A stretch of 11,241 nt of DNA from Pseudomonadota bacterium. Lineage in GTDB: Bacteria > Pseudomonadota > Gammaproteobacteria > Burkholderiales > Burkholderiaceae. The first letter of the stretch is position 1; every line of letters starts with the position of its first letter. Below the pieces are notes generated by a model that was not told where the DNA came from, searched no databases, and saw nothing but the letters and a program-made list of their open reading frames with translations. Below, in pieces: positions 1-7,188 of this stretch. The stretch spans positions 1 to 11,241 of the forward strand of contig JAEZQX010000144.1 in assembly GCA_023441105.1 (NCBI GenBank), in the 5' to 3' direction. Made by a program: the position numbers and the translations under genes.

Positions 1-1600
1 CCCGTGCAGCATCCTCCTGCGCGGCCTCGCGCCGATCCTGCTGCAACCACTGCGCATAGTCGTCGAGGTCGCCGTCGAATGGCCGCAGCACGCCCTGGTC
101 GACGAGGAAGAACTCGTCGACGGTTGCACGCAGCAGGTAACGGTCGTGCGACACCAGCAGCAGCGGCCCGTCGAAATCGGCCAGCGCGTCGGCCAGGGCG
201 TCGCGGGTGGTGGCATCGAGGTGGTTGGTCGGCTCGTCGAGGACGAGAAAACCGGGCTTGCCCCACACCAGCATCGCCAGCCCGAGCCGCGCCTTCTCGC
301 CACCCGACATCGGACCGACAGGGCGGATGGCATCGTCGCCGCCGAAACCGAACTGCCCGAGCCAGCCGCGCAGCACCTGCTCGCGCTCGGCCGGGGCGAG
401 CCGCGACATCTGCTGCAGCGGCGACTCGTCGGCGCGCAGCTCGTCGACCCGCTGCTGCGCCAGGTACCCGGCCTGCATCGTTGCCGCTCGCACCAGCTCC
501 CCATCGAGAGGCGGCAGCTGGCCGATCAGCGTGCGGATCAGCGTGGTCTTGCCGCTGCCGTTGCGGCCGAGGATGCCGATGCGGGCGCCGCGTCGCACCA
601 CCAGCTCCGGCACCCTGATCACCGTCTCGCCAGGCTGGTAGCCGCAGGCGAGTCCGACGGCGCGGAGCAACGGATCGGGACCGGGTGGTGGCTCGTGGAA
701 GGCGAAATCGATTCCCCGCCGGGCGCGCACCGGTGCCAGCAGCTGGATGCGCTCGAGGGCCTTCAGCCGGCTCTGCGCCTGGCGCGCCTTGGTCGCCTTC
801 GCCCGGAAGCGGTCGATGTAGGCCGTCAGGTGCTCCACCCGCTGCTGCTGCGCCCGCCGGGTGCGCTCGCGCTGTGCCGCATGCTCGGCGCGGATCAGCT
901 CGCTCGCGGAATAGCCGCCCGGATAGCGCTCGAGCCGTCCGTCCTCGATGACCAGGCAGGCGGTGGCGACCCGGTCGAGGAAGTCCCGGTCGTGCGAGAC
1001 GATGATCTGGATGGCGGGGTGACGCAGCAGCTGGCGCTCGAGCCAGAGGACGGCATCGAGGTCGAGATGGTTGGTCGGCTCGTCGAGCAGCAGCAGGTCG
1101 GCCGGCGCCATCAGCACGCAGGCGAGGTTCAGGCGCATTTTCCAGCCGCCGGAGAGCTCGTCGACGCTGTGCTCGAGGAGGCTCGCGGTGAAGCCGAGGC
1201 CGGCAAGAAGTTCGCTCGCGCGCGCCTGCGCCGACGGTCCGTCGGCTTCGATCCAATGGTCGTAGGCGAGGGCGATCGCCGCCCCATCGCCCGCCGCTTC
1301 GGCCTGCGCCACCGCCCGTTCCGCCGCCACCAGGGCTGGGTCCGCATCCATCACGAAACGCACCGGCGTGGCGACGGACTGCGGCATGTGCTGCGCGAGC
1401 CAGCCGATGCGCAGCGCCGGCATCTCGACCCCGCCGGCTTCCGGATGGAGGTGACCGCGCAGCAACTCGATCAGCGAGCTCTTGCCGCTGCCGTTCGGCC
1501 CGACCAGCGCGATGCGCTCGTTCGGATTGATGATCAGCGATGCGCCGGAGAAGAGCTGCTTGCCGGCGCGTGCGATCGTCAGGTCGACAAGGCGTATCAC
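1..1600 (-). CDS. yheS: YheS-type ABC-F ATPase, 3' end outside window
   Basis: Soluble twin-ATPase ABC-F protein without membrane segments. The family binds the ribosomal E-site region and affects translation. 533 codons are visible. The first nucleotide-binding domain has Walker A GPNGSGKSS at residues 34-42, signature LSGGW at 149-153 and DEPTNHLD at 173-180. A basic inter-domain linker follows, with the YheS-like segment YIDRFRAKATKARQAQSRLK around 255-280. The second domain has GRNGSGKT near 345, signature MSGGEKARL near 430 and DEPTNHLD near 454. The N-terminus (MIRLVDLTIARAG) and linker resemble E. coli YheS more than Uup, EttA or YbiT, from memory. The start is GTG at 1600-1598, overlapping the prmB stop as GTGA. 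No Shine-Dalgarno is visible upstream, so translation is probably coupled to prmB. The C-terminal tail lies beyond position 1. Confidence 0.93.
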   Translation of the reverse strand, partial: MIRLVDLTIARAGKQLFSGASLIINPNERIALVGPNGSGKSSLIELLRGHLHPEAGGVEMPALRIGWLAQHMPQSVATPVRFVMDADPALVAAERAVAQAEAAGDGAAIALAYDHWIEADGPSAQARASELLAGLGFTASLLEHSVDELSGGWKMRLNLACVLMAPADLLLLDEPTNHLDLDAVLWLERQLLRHPAIQIIVSHDRDFLDRVATACLVIEDGRLERYPGGYSASELIRAEHAAQRERTRRAQQQRVEHLTAYIDRFRAKATKARQAQSRLKALERIQLLAPVRARRGIDFAFHEPPPGPDPLLRAVGLACGYQPGETVIRVPELVVRRGARIGILGRNGSGKTTLIRTLIGQLPPLDGELVRAATMQAGYLAQQRVDELRADESPLQQMSRLAPAEREQVLRGWLGQFGFGGDDAIRPVGPMSGGEKARLGLAMLVWGKPGFLVLDEPTNHLDATTRDALADALADFDGPLLLVSHDRYLLRATVDEFFLVDQGVLRPFDGDLDDYAQWLQQDRREAAQEDAAR

Positions 1601-2598
1601 CGCGCAGCAGCTGCCGCGGCAGCCTCGGCCGCGTCCTTCAACGCGCCAGCCGCCAAGGCGACGATGCGGTCGTCGCCCTGGGCCACTGGAACGTAGGCGA
1701 ATTCCAGCCGCGCGAAGCGGCGCTCGAAATGCCGCGCTTCATGGCCGATCTCGAGCACCAGCAGGCCATCGGGCCGCAGGTGAGCGGCGGCAGCCTGGAC
1801 GATCCGCGCCACCAGGTCCATGCCGTCGTCGCCGCCGGCCAGCGCCGCCACGGGCTCGGCGCGGTACTCCGCCGGCAGCTCGGCCATCGACTCGCGGTTG
1901 ACGTAGGGCGGATTGCAGAGGATCAGGTCGAAGCGCTGGCGGCCCAGGCCGGCGAACAGGTCGGCATTGACCAGCTTGACGCGCTTGTCGAGGCGGTAGT
2001 CGGCAAGGTTGAGCGCCGCGAGCTCGAGCGCCGCCGGCGAGATGTCGCTGGCCACCACCGTGGCATCGTCGAACAGCGACGCCGCGATGATGGCAAGGCT
2101 GCCGCCGCCGGTGCACAGGTCGAGGATGCGCAACGGCCGCGCCGCGCCGTCCCCGTCTTCGTTGCCGCGCTCGAGCGCCGGCAGGAACGACGTCAGCGTT
2201 CCCTGCCGCAATGCCTCGGCGATCAGCGATCGCGGCACCAGGGCGCGCTCATCGCAGCGGAAGCGGTAACCCATCAGCCAGGCTTCACCGATCAGGTAGG
2301 CAAGCGGCTTGCGGCTCGCGCAGCGCAGCTCGATCAGCTCCAGTACCGCGCGCGCTTCGGGCCAGGCGACCGCCGCCTCCGCCAGCTCGCAGTAGTGTTC
2401 GATCGGCAGGTGCAGGGTCCAGCAGACCAGCCACACGGCCTCGTCGAAGGCATTGTCGGTGCCGTGTCCGAAGCCGACGCCGCTCTGGTCGAGGCGGCTG
2501 ACCGCATGACGGACCAGATCGCGGACGCGGCGCACGCTGTTGATCGCATCGGCGCCGGTGGCGACGACGCGGCGCGGCGCATGCTCTGCCTTCGACAT
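1597..2598 (-). CDS. prmB: PrmB, ribosomal protein L3 glutamine N5-methyltransferase
   Basis: SAM-dependent class I methyltransferase of 333 residues, against about 310 in E. coli PrmB. The family methylates a glutamine of ribosomal protein L3 during large-subunit assembly. The SAM-binding motif DLCTGGG lies at residues 160-166 and the substrate-glutamine motif NPPY at 229-232. The N-terminal region carries GTDNAFDEAVWL, and LVPRSLIAE follows before the SAM fold; both are typical of PrmB and separate it from the release-factor enzyme PrmC. The frame is open to 2697, but I chose ATG at 2598: an AGGAG lies 10 nt upstream (2609-2613) and homology begins soon after. The C-terminus is an alanine-rich tail (AAEAAAAAAAR). 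The stop overlaps the GTG of the ABC-F gene by 4 nt, so both ribosome-directed genes are probably translated together. Confidence 0.93.
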   Translation of the reverse strand: MSKAEHAPRRVVATGADAINSVRRVRDLVRHAVSRLDQSGVGFGHGTDNAFDEAVWLVCWTLHLPIEHYCELAEAAVAWPEARAVLELIELRCASRKPLAYLIGEAWLMGYRFRCDERALVPRSLIAEALRQGTLTSFLPALERGNEDGDGAARPLRILDLCTGGGSLAIIAASLFDDATVVASDISPAALELAALNLADYRLDKRVKLVNADLFAGLGRQRFDLILCNPPYVNRESMAELPAEYRAEPVAALAGGDDGMDLVARIVQAAAAHLRPDGLLVLEIGHEARHFERRFARLEFAYVPVAQGDDRIVALAAGALKDAAEAAAAAAAR

Positions 2599-2608
2599 GA
2601 GTGGGGAA

Positions 2609-2613
2609 CTCCT
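2609..2613 (-). promoter_or_regulatory. Shine-Dalgarno of prmB, fixes its start
   Basis: AGGAG on the minus strand, 10 nt before the ATG at 2598. It overlaps the TAG stop of the upstream ArsC-family gene (2614-2612). It supports the 2598 start over the longer open frame reaching 2697. Confidence 0.7.
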
Positions 2614-2989
2614 ACGAGCCGCTGCCCTGGGCCTCGGCGGGAAGGAGGGCGGCGGCGAGCCGCTCGGCGGAAAAGCCGAGCAGCAGGCGGTCGGCAATCT
2701 CCACCACCGGACGCTTGATCAGCGTCGGATGGTCGAGCATCAGGTCGATGGCGCTGGTCTGGTCCACCGCCTGCGCCCGCAGCGAATCGTCGAGCGCGCG
2801 CCAGGTCAAGCCGCGGCGGTTGAGCAGCGAGTTCCAGGGCAGGTGGGTGCACCAGCGCTCGAGCATGCCGCGCTCCACGCCGTCGGCCCTGAAGTCATGA
2901 AACCGGAACTCGATCTCATTCTCCCGCAACCAGGCGAGCGTCTTGCGCACCTGGTCGCAGTTGGTGATTCCGTAGACGATGACAGCCAT
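2612..2989 (-). CDS. ArsC/Spx-family thioredoxin-fold protein, YffB-like
   Basis: Small cytosolic protein of 125 residues in the ArsC/Spx family, closest by eye to E. coli YffB (about 118 aa). Visible motifs are GITNCDQVRK with a single cysteine at residue 11, FHDFRADG, LLNRRGLTWR and LIKRPVV. These are the family's conserved blocks. The active loop lacks the CGTSR arrangement of true glutaredoxin-linked ArsC, so an arsenic role should not be assumed. The biochemical function of YffB is unclear. The start is ATG at 2989, overlapping the stop of the pilU-like gene by one base (TGATG), so translational re-initiation is likely. E. coli yffB is next to dapE; here the gene lies in a dap cluster, which matches that association, but dapE itself is absent. 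Confidence 0.88.
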   Translation of the reverse strand: MAVIVYGITNCDQVRKTLAWLRENEIEFRFHDFRADGVERGMLERWCTHLPWNSLLNRRGLTWRALDDSLRAQAVDQTSAIDLMLDHPTLIKRPVVEIADRLLLGFSAERLAAALLPAEAQGSGS

Positions 2990-4212
2990 CAGATATTGAG
3001 CAGGAACTCCGAGAAGGAGGCGCCGTCGGGCTTGGCCGGGCTCTTCTCGGATGCAGGTTGGGCGACGGGCTGCTGCCTCGCCGCCTCCTCGGCGTGCGCC
3101 TGCAGGACGTCCGGCAGGGCGAGGCCGGCGGCCGCGGGCGCCGGCGCGCTCGCCGGTGTGCGATTTTCCAGCAGCCACAGCAGGTTGGTCGGCGAATCGC
3201 TGTTGGCCAGCGCATCGTCGCGCGACACCCTGCCGCTGAGGATGAGCTCGATCAGGGCTTCCTCGAAAGTGCGCGAGCCGACGGTCATGCTGTTGGCCAT
3301 CGCCTCCTTGATCTCCGAGATCCGTCCCTGCTCGATCAGCTCCGACATGTGGTTGTTGTTGAGCAGCACTTCCACCGCCGGCACGCGGCCGCCGTCGAGC
3401 GAACGCAGCAGGCGTTGCGACACCACCGCGCGCAGCGTGGTGGAAAGGTCCGACAAGAGCACCCGCCGGTTCTCCGGCGAATAGAAGCTCACGATGCGGT
3501 TGAGCGCATGGCTCGCGCTGTTGGCGTGCATGGTGGCGAGCACCAGGTGGCCGGACTGGGCGTAGGCGATGGCGGCGCCCATGGTCTCGACGTCGCGGAT
3601 CTCGCCGATCAGGATGCAATCGGGCGCCTGCCGCAGCGCGTTCTTCAGCGCCGTGCGCAGGTCCGCCGTGTCGGTGCCGATCTGGCGCTGGTTGACGACC
3701 GAGCGCTTGTTCTTGAAGACGAACTCGATTGGATCCTCGAGCGTGAGGATGTGGCCGGTGCGCTGCGCGTTGCGGTAGTCGATCAGCGAGGCGAGGGTGG
3801 TGGTCTTGCCGGAGCCGGTGGCACCCACCACCAGGATCAGGCCGCGCTTCTGGAGGATCAGGTCGGTGAGCACCGGCGGCAGGCCGAGCGTCTCGAATGC
3901 CGGGACGTCCCCCGGGATGTAGCGCACCACCGCCGCGGTGCTGCCGCGCTGGCGGAAGATCGAGAAGCGGAAGCTGCCGACGTTCTTCAGGCCGTAGCCG
4001 AGGTTGAGCTCCTGCTCCTCGACGAAGGTCTCCCATTGCCGGTCGGTCACCACCTCGCGCAGCAGCGCCTCCACCTGCGTCTGGTCGAGCTTGTTCTGGT
4101 TGATCGGGACCGTGACGCCATTGAGCTTGATCTGGATGGGCGAGCCGACGGAAATGAACAGGTCGGAGGCGCGCTTGTCCGCCATCAACTCCAGGATCTT
4201 GTTCATCGCCAT
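2989..4212 (-). CDS. pilU: PilT/PilU-family type IV pilus retraction ATPase, PilU-like
   Basis: Secretion ATPase of 407 residues that would hydrolyse ATP at the inner face of the cytoplasmic membrane to drive pilus retraction. N-terminal PAS-like region about 1-110 (LELMADKRASDLFISVGSP). Walker A GATGSGKT at residues 130-137, Asp box LTLEDPIEFV near 163-172, Walker B-type GEIRD near 200, His box ATMHANSASHALNRI near 223-237. Features such as ALKNALRQAPD and SLIDYRN resemble PilU rather than PilT, but a PilT2-type paralogue is possible. Residues 350-407 form an Ala/Pro/Gln-rich extension ending in FSEFLLNI, beyond the usual core. The frame is open much further upstream; ATG at 4212 is chosen because GGGAGAGG (4220-4227) lies 7 nt before it and homology starts there. 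Methionine 3 (4206) is an alternative. Its place between dapD and an ArsC-family gene is unrelated to pilus assembly genes. Confidence 0.92.
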   Translation of the reverse strand: MAMNKILELMADKRASDLFISVGSPIQIKLNGVTVPINQNKLDQTQVEALLREVVTDRQWETFVEEQELNLGYGLKNVGSFRFSIFRQRGSTAAVVRYIPGDVPAFETLGLPPVLTDLILQKRGLILVVGATGSGKTTTLASLIDYRNAQRTGHILTLEDPIEFVFKNKRSVVNQRQIGTDTADLRTALKNALRQAPDCILIGEIRDVETMGAAIAYAQSGHLVLATMHANSASHALNRIVSFYSPENRRVLLSDLSTTLRAVVSQRLLRSLDGGRVPAVEVLLNNNHMSELIEQGRISEIKEAMANSMTVGSRTFEEALIELILSGRVSRDDALANSDSPTNLLWLLENRTPASAPAPAAAGLALPDVLQAHAEEAARQQPVAQPASEKSPAKPDGASFSEFLLNI

Positions 4213-4219
4213 CGTCAGG

Positions 4220-4227
4220 CCTCTCCC
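4220..4227 (-). promoter_or_regulatory. Shine-Dalgarno of the pilU-like gene, fixes its start
   Basis: GGGAGAGG on the minus strand, 7 nt upstream of ATG 4212, in the 38-nt gap after the dapD stop. It decides the start because the frame continues open upstream through dapD. No hairpin or promoter is evident in the gap, consistent with co-transcription with dapD. Confidence 0.7.
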
Positions 4228-4250
4228 ATTGCCGTCTTGCCGGCTGCGCC

Positions 4251-5090
4251 TCAATCCCCGCGCAGCAGGTCGTTGATCGCTGTCTTCTCCCGGGTCTTGG
4301 CATCCACGCGCTTGACGATGACCGCGCACGCGAGGCTGTGGCTGCCGTCTGCGGAGGGCAGGCTGCCCGGCACCACCACCGAGCCGGACGGCACCCGTCC
4401 GTAGTGGATCGTGCCGGTGGCGCGCTCGTAGATCCGCGTCGACTGACTGAGGAAAACGCCCATTGCCAGAACCGAGTTCTCTTCGACGATCACTCCCTCG
4501 ACGACCTCCGAGCGGGCGCCGATGAAGCAGTTGTCCTCGATGATCGTCGGGTTCGCCTGCAGCGGCTTGAGAACCCCACCGATACCGACACCGCCGGAGA
4601 GATGGACGTTCCTGCCGATCTGCGCGCACGAGCCCACCGTGGCCCAGGTATCGACCATCGTGCCCTCGTCGACATACGCCCCGATGTTGACGTAGGACGG
4701 CATCAGCACAACGTTGCGACCGATGAACGAGCCACGACGAGCGACCGCAGGCGGCACCACCCGGTAGCCGCCGGCCGCGAAATCCGCTTCGCTCATGGCG
4801 GCGAACTTGGTGGGAACCTTGTCGTAGTACTGCAGCTCGCAGCCGGCCATGACCTGGTTGTCCGCCAGTCTGAAGGACAGCAGGACCGCCTTCTTGATCC
4901 ACTGGTGCACCGTCCAGCGGGATTCGCCGGCGCCGCCTGCTTCGCGGGAGGCAACCCTGAGCCGGCCGTGGTCGAGGTCCTCGATGACCGACTCGACAGC
5001 CTGCCGGACCTCGGCCAGCGCGGTCTTGGGGTTCAGGTTGGCGCGATCCTCCCACGCGGATTCGATTACGGCTTCTCGTGCGTCGCTCAT
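4251..5090 (-). CDS. dapD: DapD, tetrahydrodipicolinate N-succinyltransferase
   Basis: Transfers succinyl from succinyl-CoA to tetrahydrodipicolinate, the committed step of the succinylase route to diaminopimelate and lysine; the enzyme is cytosolic and trimeric in the family. 279 residues, close to the usual 274. The alpha-helical N-terminal domain is followed by [13 protein letters not shown] and then a left-handed beta-helix of hexapeptide repeats from about residue 110. The family signature [14 protein letters not shown] starts at 130 and puts a conserved Asp at 141; [28 protein letters not shown] and [12 protein letters not shown] follow. The frame allows ATG at 5111, but ATG 5090 is preferred: GGAAG lies 8 nt upstream and the length fits better. 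It follows dapC in direction, separated by 394 bp, so it may have its own promoter. Confidence 0.97.
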   Translation of the reverse strand: MSDAREAVIESAWEDRANLNPKTALAEVRQAVESVIEDLDHGRLRVASREAGGAGESRWTVHQWIKKAVLLSFRLADNQVMAGCELQYYDKVPTKFAAMSEADFAAGGYRVVPPAVARRGSFIGRNVVLMPSYVNIGAYVDEGTMVDTWATVGSCAQIGRNVHLSGGVGIGGVLKPLQANPTIIEDNCFIGARSEVVEGVIVEENSVLAMGVFLSQSTRIYERATGTIHYGRVPSGSVVVPGSLPSADGSHSLACAVIVKRVDAKTREKTAINDLLRGD

Positions 5091-5484
5091 CGGTCGTTCT
5101 TCCACAGACATTGGTCAGAGTGTATGGGATACCCGCCGGCCGGTCTCGGCCCACGACGGGCGAGGGCTGCGCTGGCCGCCGGCGCTTTCGTCGCCCCGCG
5201 CCTGCGCTGCCTGCCATCACCGCCCGGGAAGCCGGGATCTGGCGCCGATTGGGGGAGGGTCGTCTACGGCCGGCTCGCCGTCGTTCCGGTGCTTCCGGGT
5301 TCGTGCCGCCATTTTACCGGCAAGCGGGGCGTCGCCCGGTGCGGCCGTTCCGGTAACTGCACCCGGGCGGGCGGCTGGGCGCCGCGATGCCCCGCACGGC
5401 AACTGTTGCCAAAGTACCTGCATCGAGCAGGCTACGGTCGACGTCCGTCGCTAATCCGGAACCACCCGCGGGAGAATCGGGACG
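5091..5484. other. 394-bp dapC-dapD intergenic region, no convincing gene
   Basis: The only long gap in the leftward run. Short open frames exist on both strands (for example 5217-5423 minus, 68 codons), but they are Arg/Pro/Ala-rich, lack good ribosome sites and I recognise nothing in them. Small dyads are present: GGCAAC and GTTGCC around one base (5398-5410), CCTGC and GCAGG with a 5-nt loop (5417-5431, about 54 nt past the dapC stop, no following T-run), and CCCGG and CCGGG near 5223-5236. Weak minus-strand -10 candidates are TACACT (5119-5124) and TAAAAT (5311-5316), neither with a -35. A dapD promoter here is plausible from the spacing but not shown. I see no known riboswitch. Confidence 0.6.
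5099..5103 (-). promoter_or_regulatory. Shine-Dalgarno favouring the shorter dapD start
   Basis: GGAAG on the minus strand, 8 nt before ATG 5090. The alternative in-frame ATG at 5111 has only a C/A-rich stretch upstream and no purine-rich site. Confidence 0.55.
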
Positions 5485-6723
5485 TCAGCGGAACTCGGCC
5501 AGCAACTGGCAAACGCGCCTGGCGCCCTCGACGCAGGATTCGACATCCTCCACCAGGGCCAGCCGCACGTAACCGGCGCCAGGATTGACGCCCCCGCCGG
5601 CGGCAGGCCCGCCGCGGCCGAGATAGCTGCCCGGGAGCACCAAGGTGGCCAGCTCGTGGTTGAGCCGCCAGGTGAACAGGGCGTCGTCGCCGCCGGGGAC
5701 CGGCAACCAGAGGTAGAAGCCGGCCTGGGGCCGCTGTACCGGTGCCTGCCCGGCGATGAGCGGCACGACCGCGTCGAACTTCTCGCGGTAGAGACGACGG
5801 TTGTCGACGACGTGCTGCTCGTCCTGCCAGGCGGCGATGGACGCGGCCTGCACGGCCGGGCTCATGGCGCTGCCGTGGTAGGTCCGGTACTTCAGGAAGG
5901 CCGCCAGCAGCCCGGCATCGCCGGCCACGAAGCCCGAGCGCATGCCGGGCACGTTGGAGCGCTTGGAGAGGCTCGAGAACACGACCAGGCGCGGATGTCC
6001 CTGGCGACCGAGCCGCTGGCTCGCCGCCAGCCCGCTCAGCGGCGGATCCGCTTCGTCGAGGTAGATCTCCGAATAGCACTCGTCCGACGCGATCACGAAG
6101 CCGTAGCGGTCGGAAAGCTCGAACAAAAGCTGCCATTCGGCCATCGGCATCACCGCGCCGGTGGGGTTGCCGGGCGAGCAGACGAAGACCAGCTGCGTGC
6201 GCGCCCACACCTCGGCAGGCACCGCCGACCAGTCGCAGCGCAAGCCGTTGGCCGGCGACTGGTCGACCAGGTGCACCGTGGCGCCGGCCAGCAGCGCCGC
6301 ACCCTCGTAGATCTGGTAGAACGGATTGGGCGCGACCACGAGCGCGCCGGGTTTCGGGTCGATCACCACCTGCGCGAACGCGAACAAGGCCTCGCGCGAG
6401 CCGTTGACCGGCAGGACCTGGGTGGTCGCATCGAGCTTGACCTGATGGCGACGTTCGATCCAGCCGCCGATGGCCTCGCGCAGCGCCGGCGTGCCGGCGG
6501 TGGCCGGATAGGACGACAGGCCCGCCAGCGCGCCGATCAGGGCCTGCTTGATGGGCGCGGGCGTAGCATGCCGCGGCTCGCCGATCGACAGGTTGACGAA
6601 GCGCTGCGGCACCGGCCGCTGCGACGCCGTCCGTGGCGCACCCACTGCGTCGGCCGGTTGCGCGAGCAGCGCGCGCAGTCGCTCGAAAGGATACGGGTGG
6701 AGCAGATCCAGTCTCGGGTTCAT
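5485..6723 (-). CDS. dapC: DapC, succinyldiaminopimelate aminotransferase
   Basis: PLP-dependent class I/II aminotransferase that converts N-succinyl-2-amino-6-ketopimelate to N-succinyl-LL-diaminopimelate, the step after DapD. 412 residues. The N-terminus MNPRLDLLHPYPFERLRALL is typical of the betaproteobacterial DapC group. Other visible blocks: LSIGEPRHATP, LPVNGSREALF (cofactor phosphate region), CSPGNPTGAV, ASDECYSEIYLDE, and SSLSKRSNVPGMRSGF with the Schiff-base lysine at residue 254. The C-terminal substrate-binding part ends in GYVRLALVEDVE. The frame is open to 6903, but homology starts at ATG 6723, with a GAGG at 6735-6738, 11 nt upstream and inside the end of queF. Only 7 nt separate it from queF, so the two are probably co-transcribed. 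Distinguished from ArgD by family blocks and by linkage to dapD. Confidence 0.94.
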   Translation of the reverse strand: MNPRLDLLHPYPFERLRALLAQPADAVGAPRTASQRPVPQRFVNLSIGEPRHATPAPIKQALIGALAGLSSYPATAGTPALREAIGGWIERRHQVKLDATTQVLPVNGSREALFAFAQVVIDPKPGALVVAPNPFYQIYEGAALLAGATVHLVDQSPANGLRCDWSAVPAEVWARTQLVFVCSPGNPTGAVMPMAEWQLLFELSDRYGFVIASDECYSEIYLDEADPPLSGLAASQRLGRQGHPRLVVFSSLSKRSNVPGMRSGFVAGDAGLLAAFLKYRTYHGSAMSPAVQAASIAAWQDEQHVVDNRRLYREKFDAVVPLIAGQAPVQRPQAGFYLWLPVPGGDDALFTWRLNHELATLVLPGSYLGRGGPAAGGGVNPGAGYVRLALVEDVESCVEGARRVCQLLAEFR

Positions 6724-6730
6724 CCGCGCT

Positions 6731-7162
6731 TCAGCCTCGCACGCTGGCGTTGCCGCCGCCGCTCTCGAGAGCGGCGCCAAGCGGCGTCCCGGGGGCCGGC
6801 TTCCAGCCGCGCTTGCGGTGCTCCGCGACGACCGTGGTGTACAGCCCGCCGCGCACGTACCACTTGGCGGTGAGCCGCAGGAAGCGCGGCATGATGCGGG
6901 CAACCATCTGGTCGAGGATCTCGTTGGTCACCGCCTCATGGAAGACGCCGCGATCACGGAACGACCAGAAGTAGAGCTTCAGCCCCTTCAGCTCGAGATT
7001 GAGCTTGTCCGGGATGTAGTCCAGCACCAGCGTCGCGAAGTCCGGCTGGCCGGTCAGGGGGCAGAGGCAGGTGAACTCGGGACACTCGATGTGCACCAGG
7101 TAGTCGCGTGCCGGCGAGGGATTGGGAAAGACGGGCAGTTCGGTGCTCGGTTGGCTCGGCAT
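6731..7162 (-). CDS. queF: QueF, NADPH-dependent 7-cyano-7-deazaguanine reductase (short type)
   Basis: Reduces preQ0 to preQ1 with NADPH in queuosine biosynthesis for tRNA wobble modification; cytosolic. 143 residues, the single-module YkvM-like type rather than the roughly 280-residue E. coli type. The catalytic block [13 protein letters not shown] places the nucleophilic Cys at residue 34 and the proton-donor Asp at 41, aligned by motif with the B. subtilis enzyme. The QueF signature [16 protein letters not shown] follows, then [13 protein letters not shown]. The frame extends to 7312, but residues before ATG 7162 look non-conserved and read through the divergent promoter region. The start has only a weak purine site (AGG inside a hairpin at 7173-7188). 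First gene of the leftward run; dapC follows 7 nt after its stop. Confidence 0.95.
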   Translation of the reverse strand: MPSQPSTELPVFPNPSPARDYLVHIECPEFTCLCPLTGQPDFATLVLDYIPDKLNLELKGLKLYFWSFRDRGVFHEAVTNEILDQMVARIMPRFLRLTAKWYVRGGLYTTVVAEHRKRGWKPAPGTPLGAALESGGGNASVRG

Positions 7163-7172
7163 GTCGGGGCAT

Positions 7173-7188
7173 GGCCTGCGGGCAGGCC
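7173..7188 (-). promoter_or_regulatory. Hairpin just upstream of the queF start
   Basis: Perfect inverted repeat: GGCCTGC and GCAGGCC separated by 2 nt, practical stem of 6 bp with a 4-nt loop. It ends 10 nt before the queF ATG. The only Shine-Dalgarno-like bases (CAGG) are in the 3' arm, so folding would hide them. Seen directly; a regulatory role is inference. It does not resemble the preQ1 riboswitch classes I know. Confidence 0.4.

Noticed and set aside
146..1696. Plus-strand open frame of 516 codons opposite the ABC-F gene and the end of prmB
   Set aside because: It crosses the junction of two well-identified minus-strand genes. The product is low-complexity and has no family motif; it is an antisense shadow.
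2612..2989. Arsenate reductase (arsenic resistance) call
   Set aside because: The family fold fits, but the active loop is NCDQVRK, not the ArsC CGTSR type, and no ars genes are nearby. YffB/Spx-like is the better label.
3058..4404. Plus-strand open frame of 448 codons opposite the pilU-like gene
   Set aside because: Antisense to a fully motif-supported ATPase and runs into dapD. It has no recognisable domain.
5217..5423. Small 68-codon minus-strand gene between dapC and dapD
   Set aside because: No good ribosome site, no hydrophobic or folded-looking segment, Arg/Pro/Ala-rich composition typical of random GC-rich frames, and no recognisable relatives.
5656..6873. Plus-strand open frame of 405 codons opposite dapC
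   Set aside because: Antisense shadow of dapC, rich in Arg/Gly/His, and crosses the queF-dapC junction.
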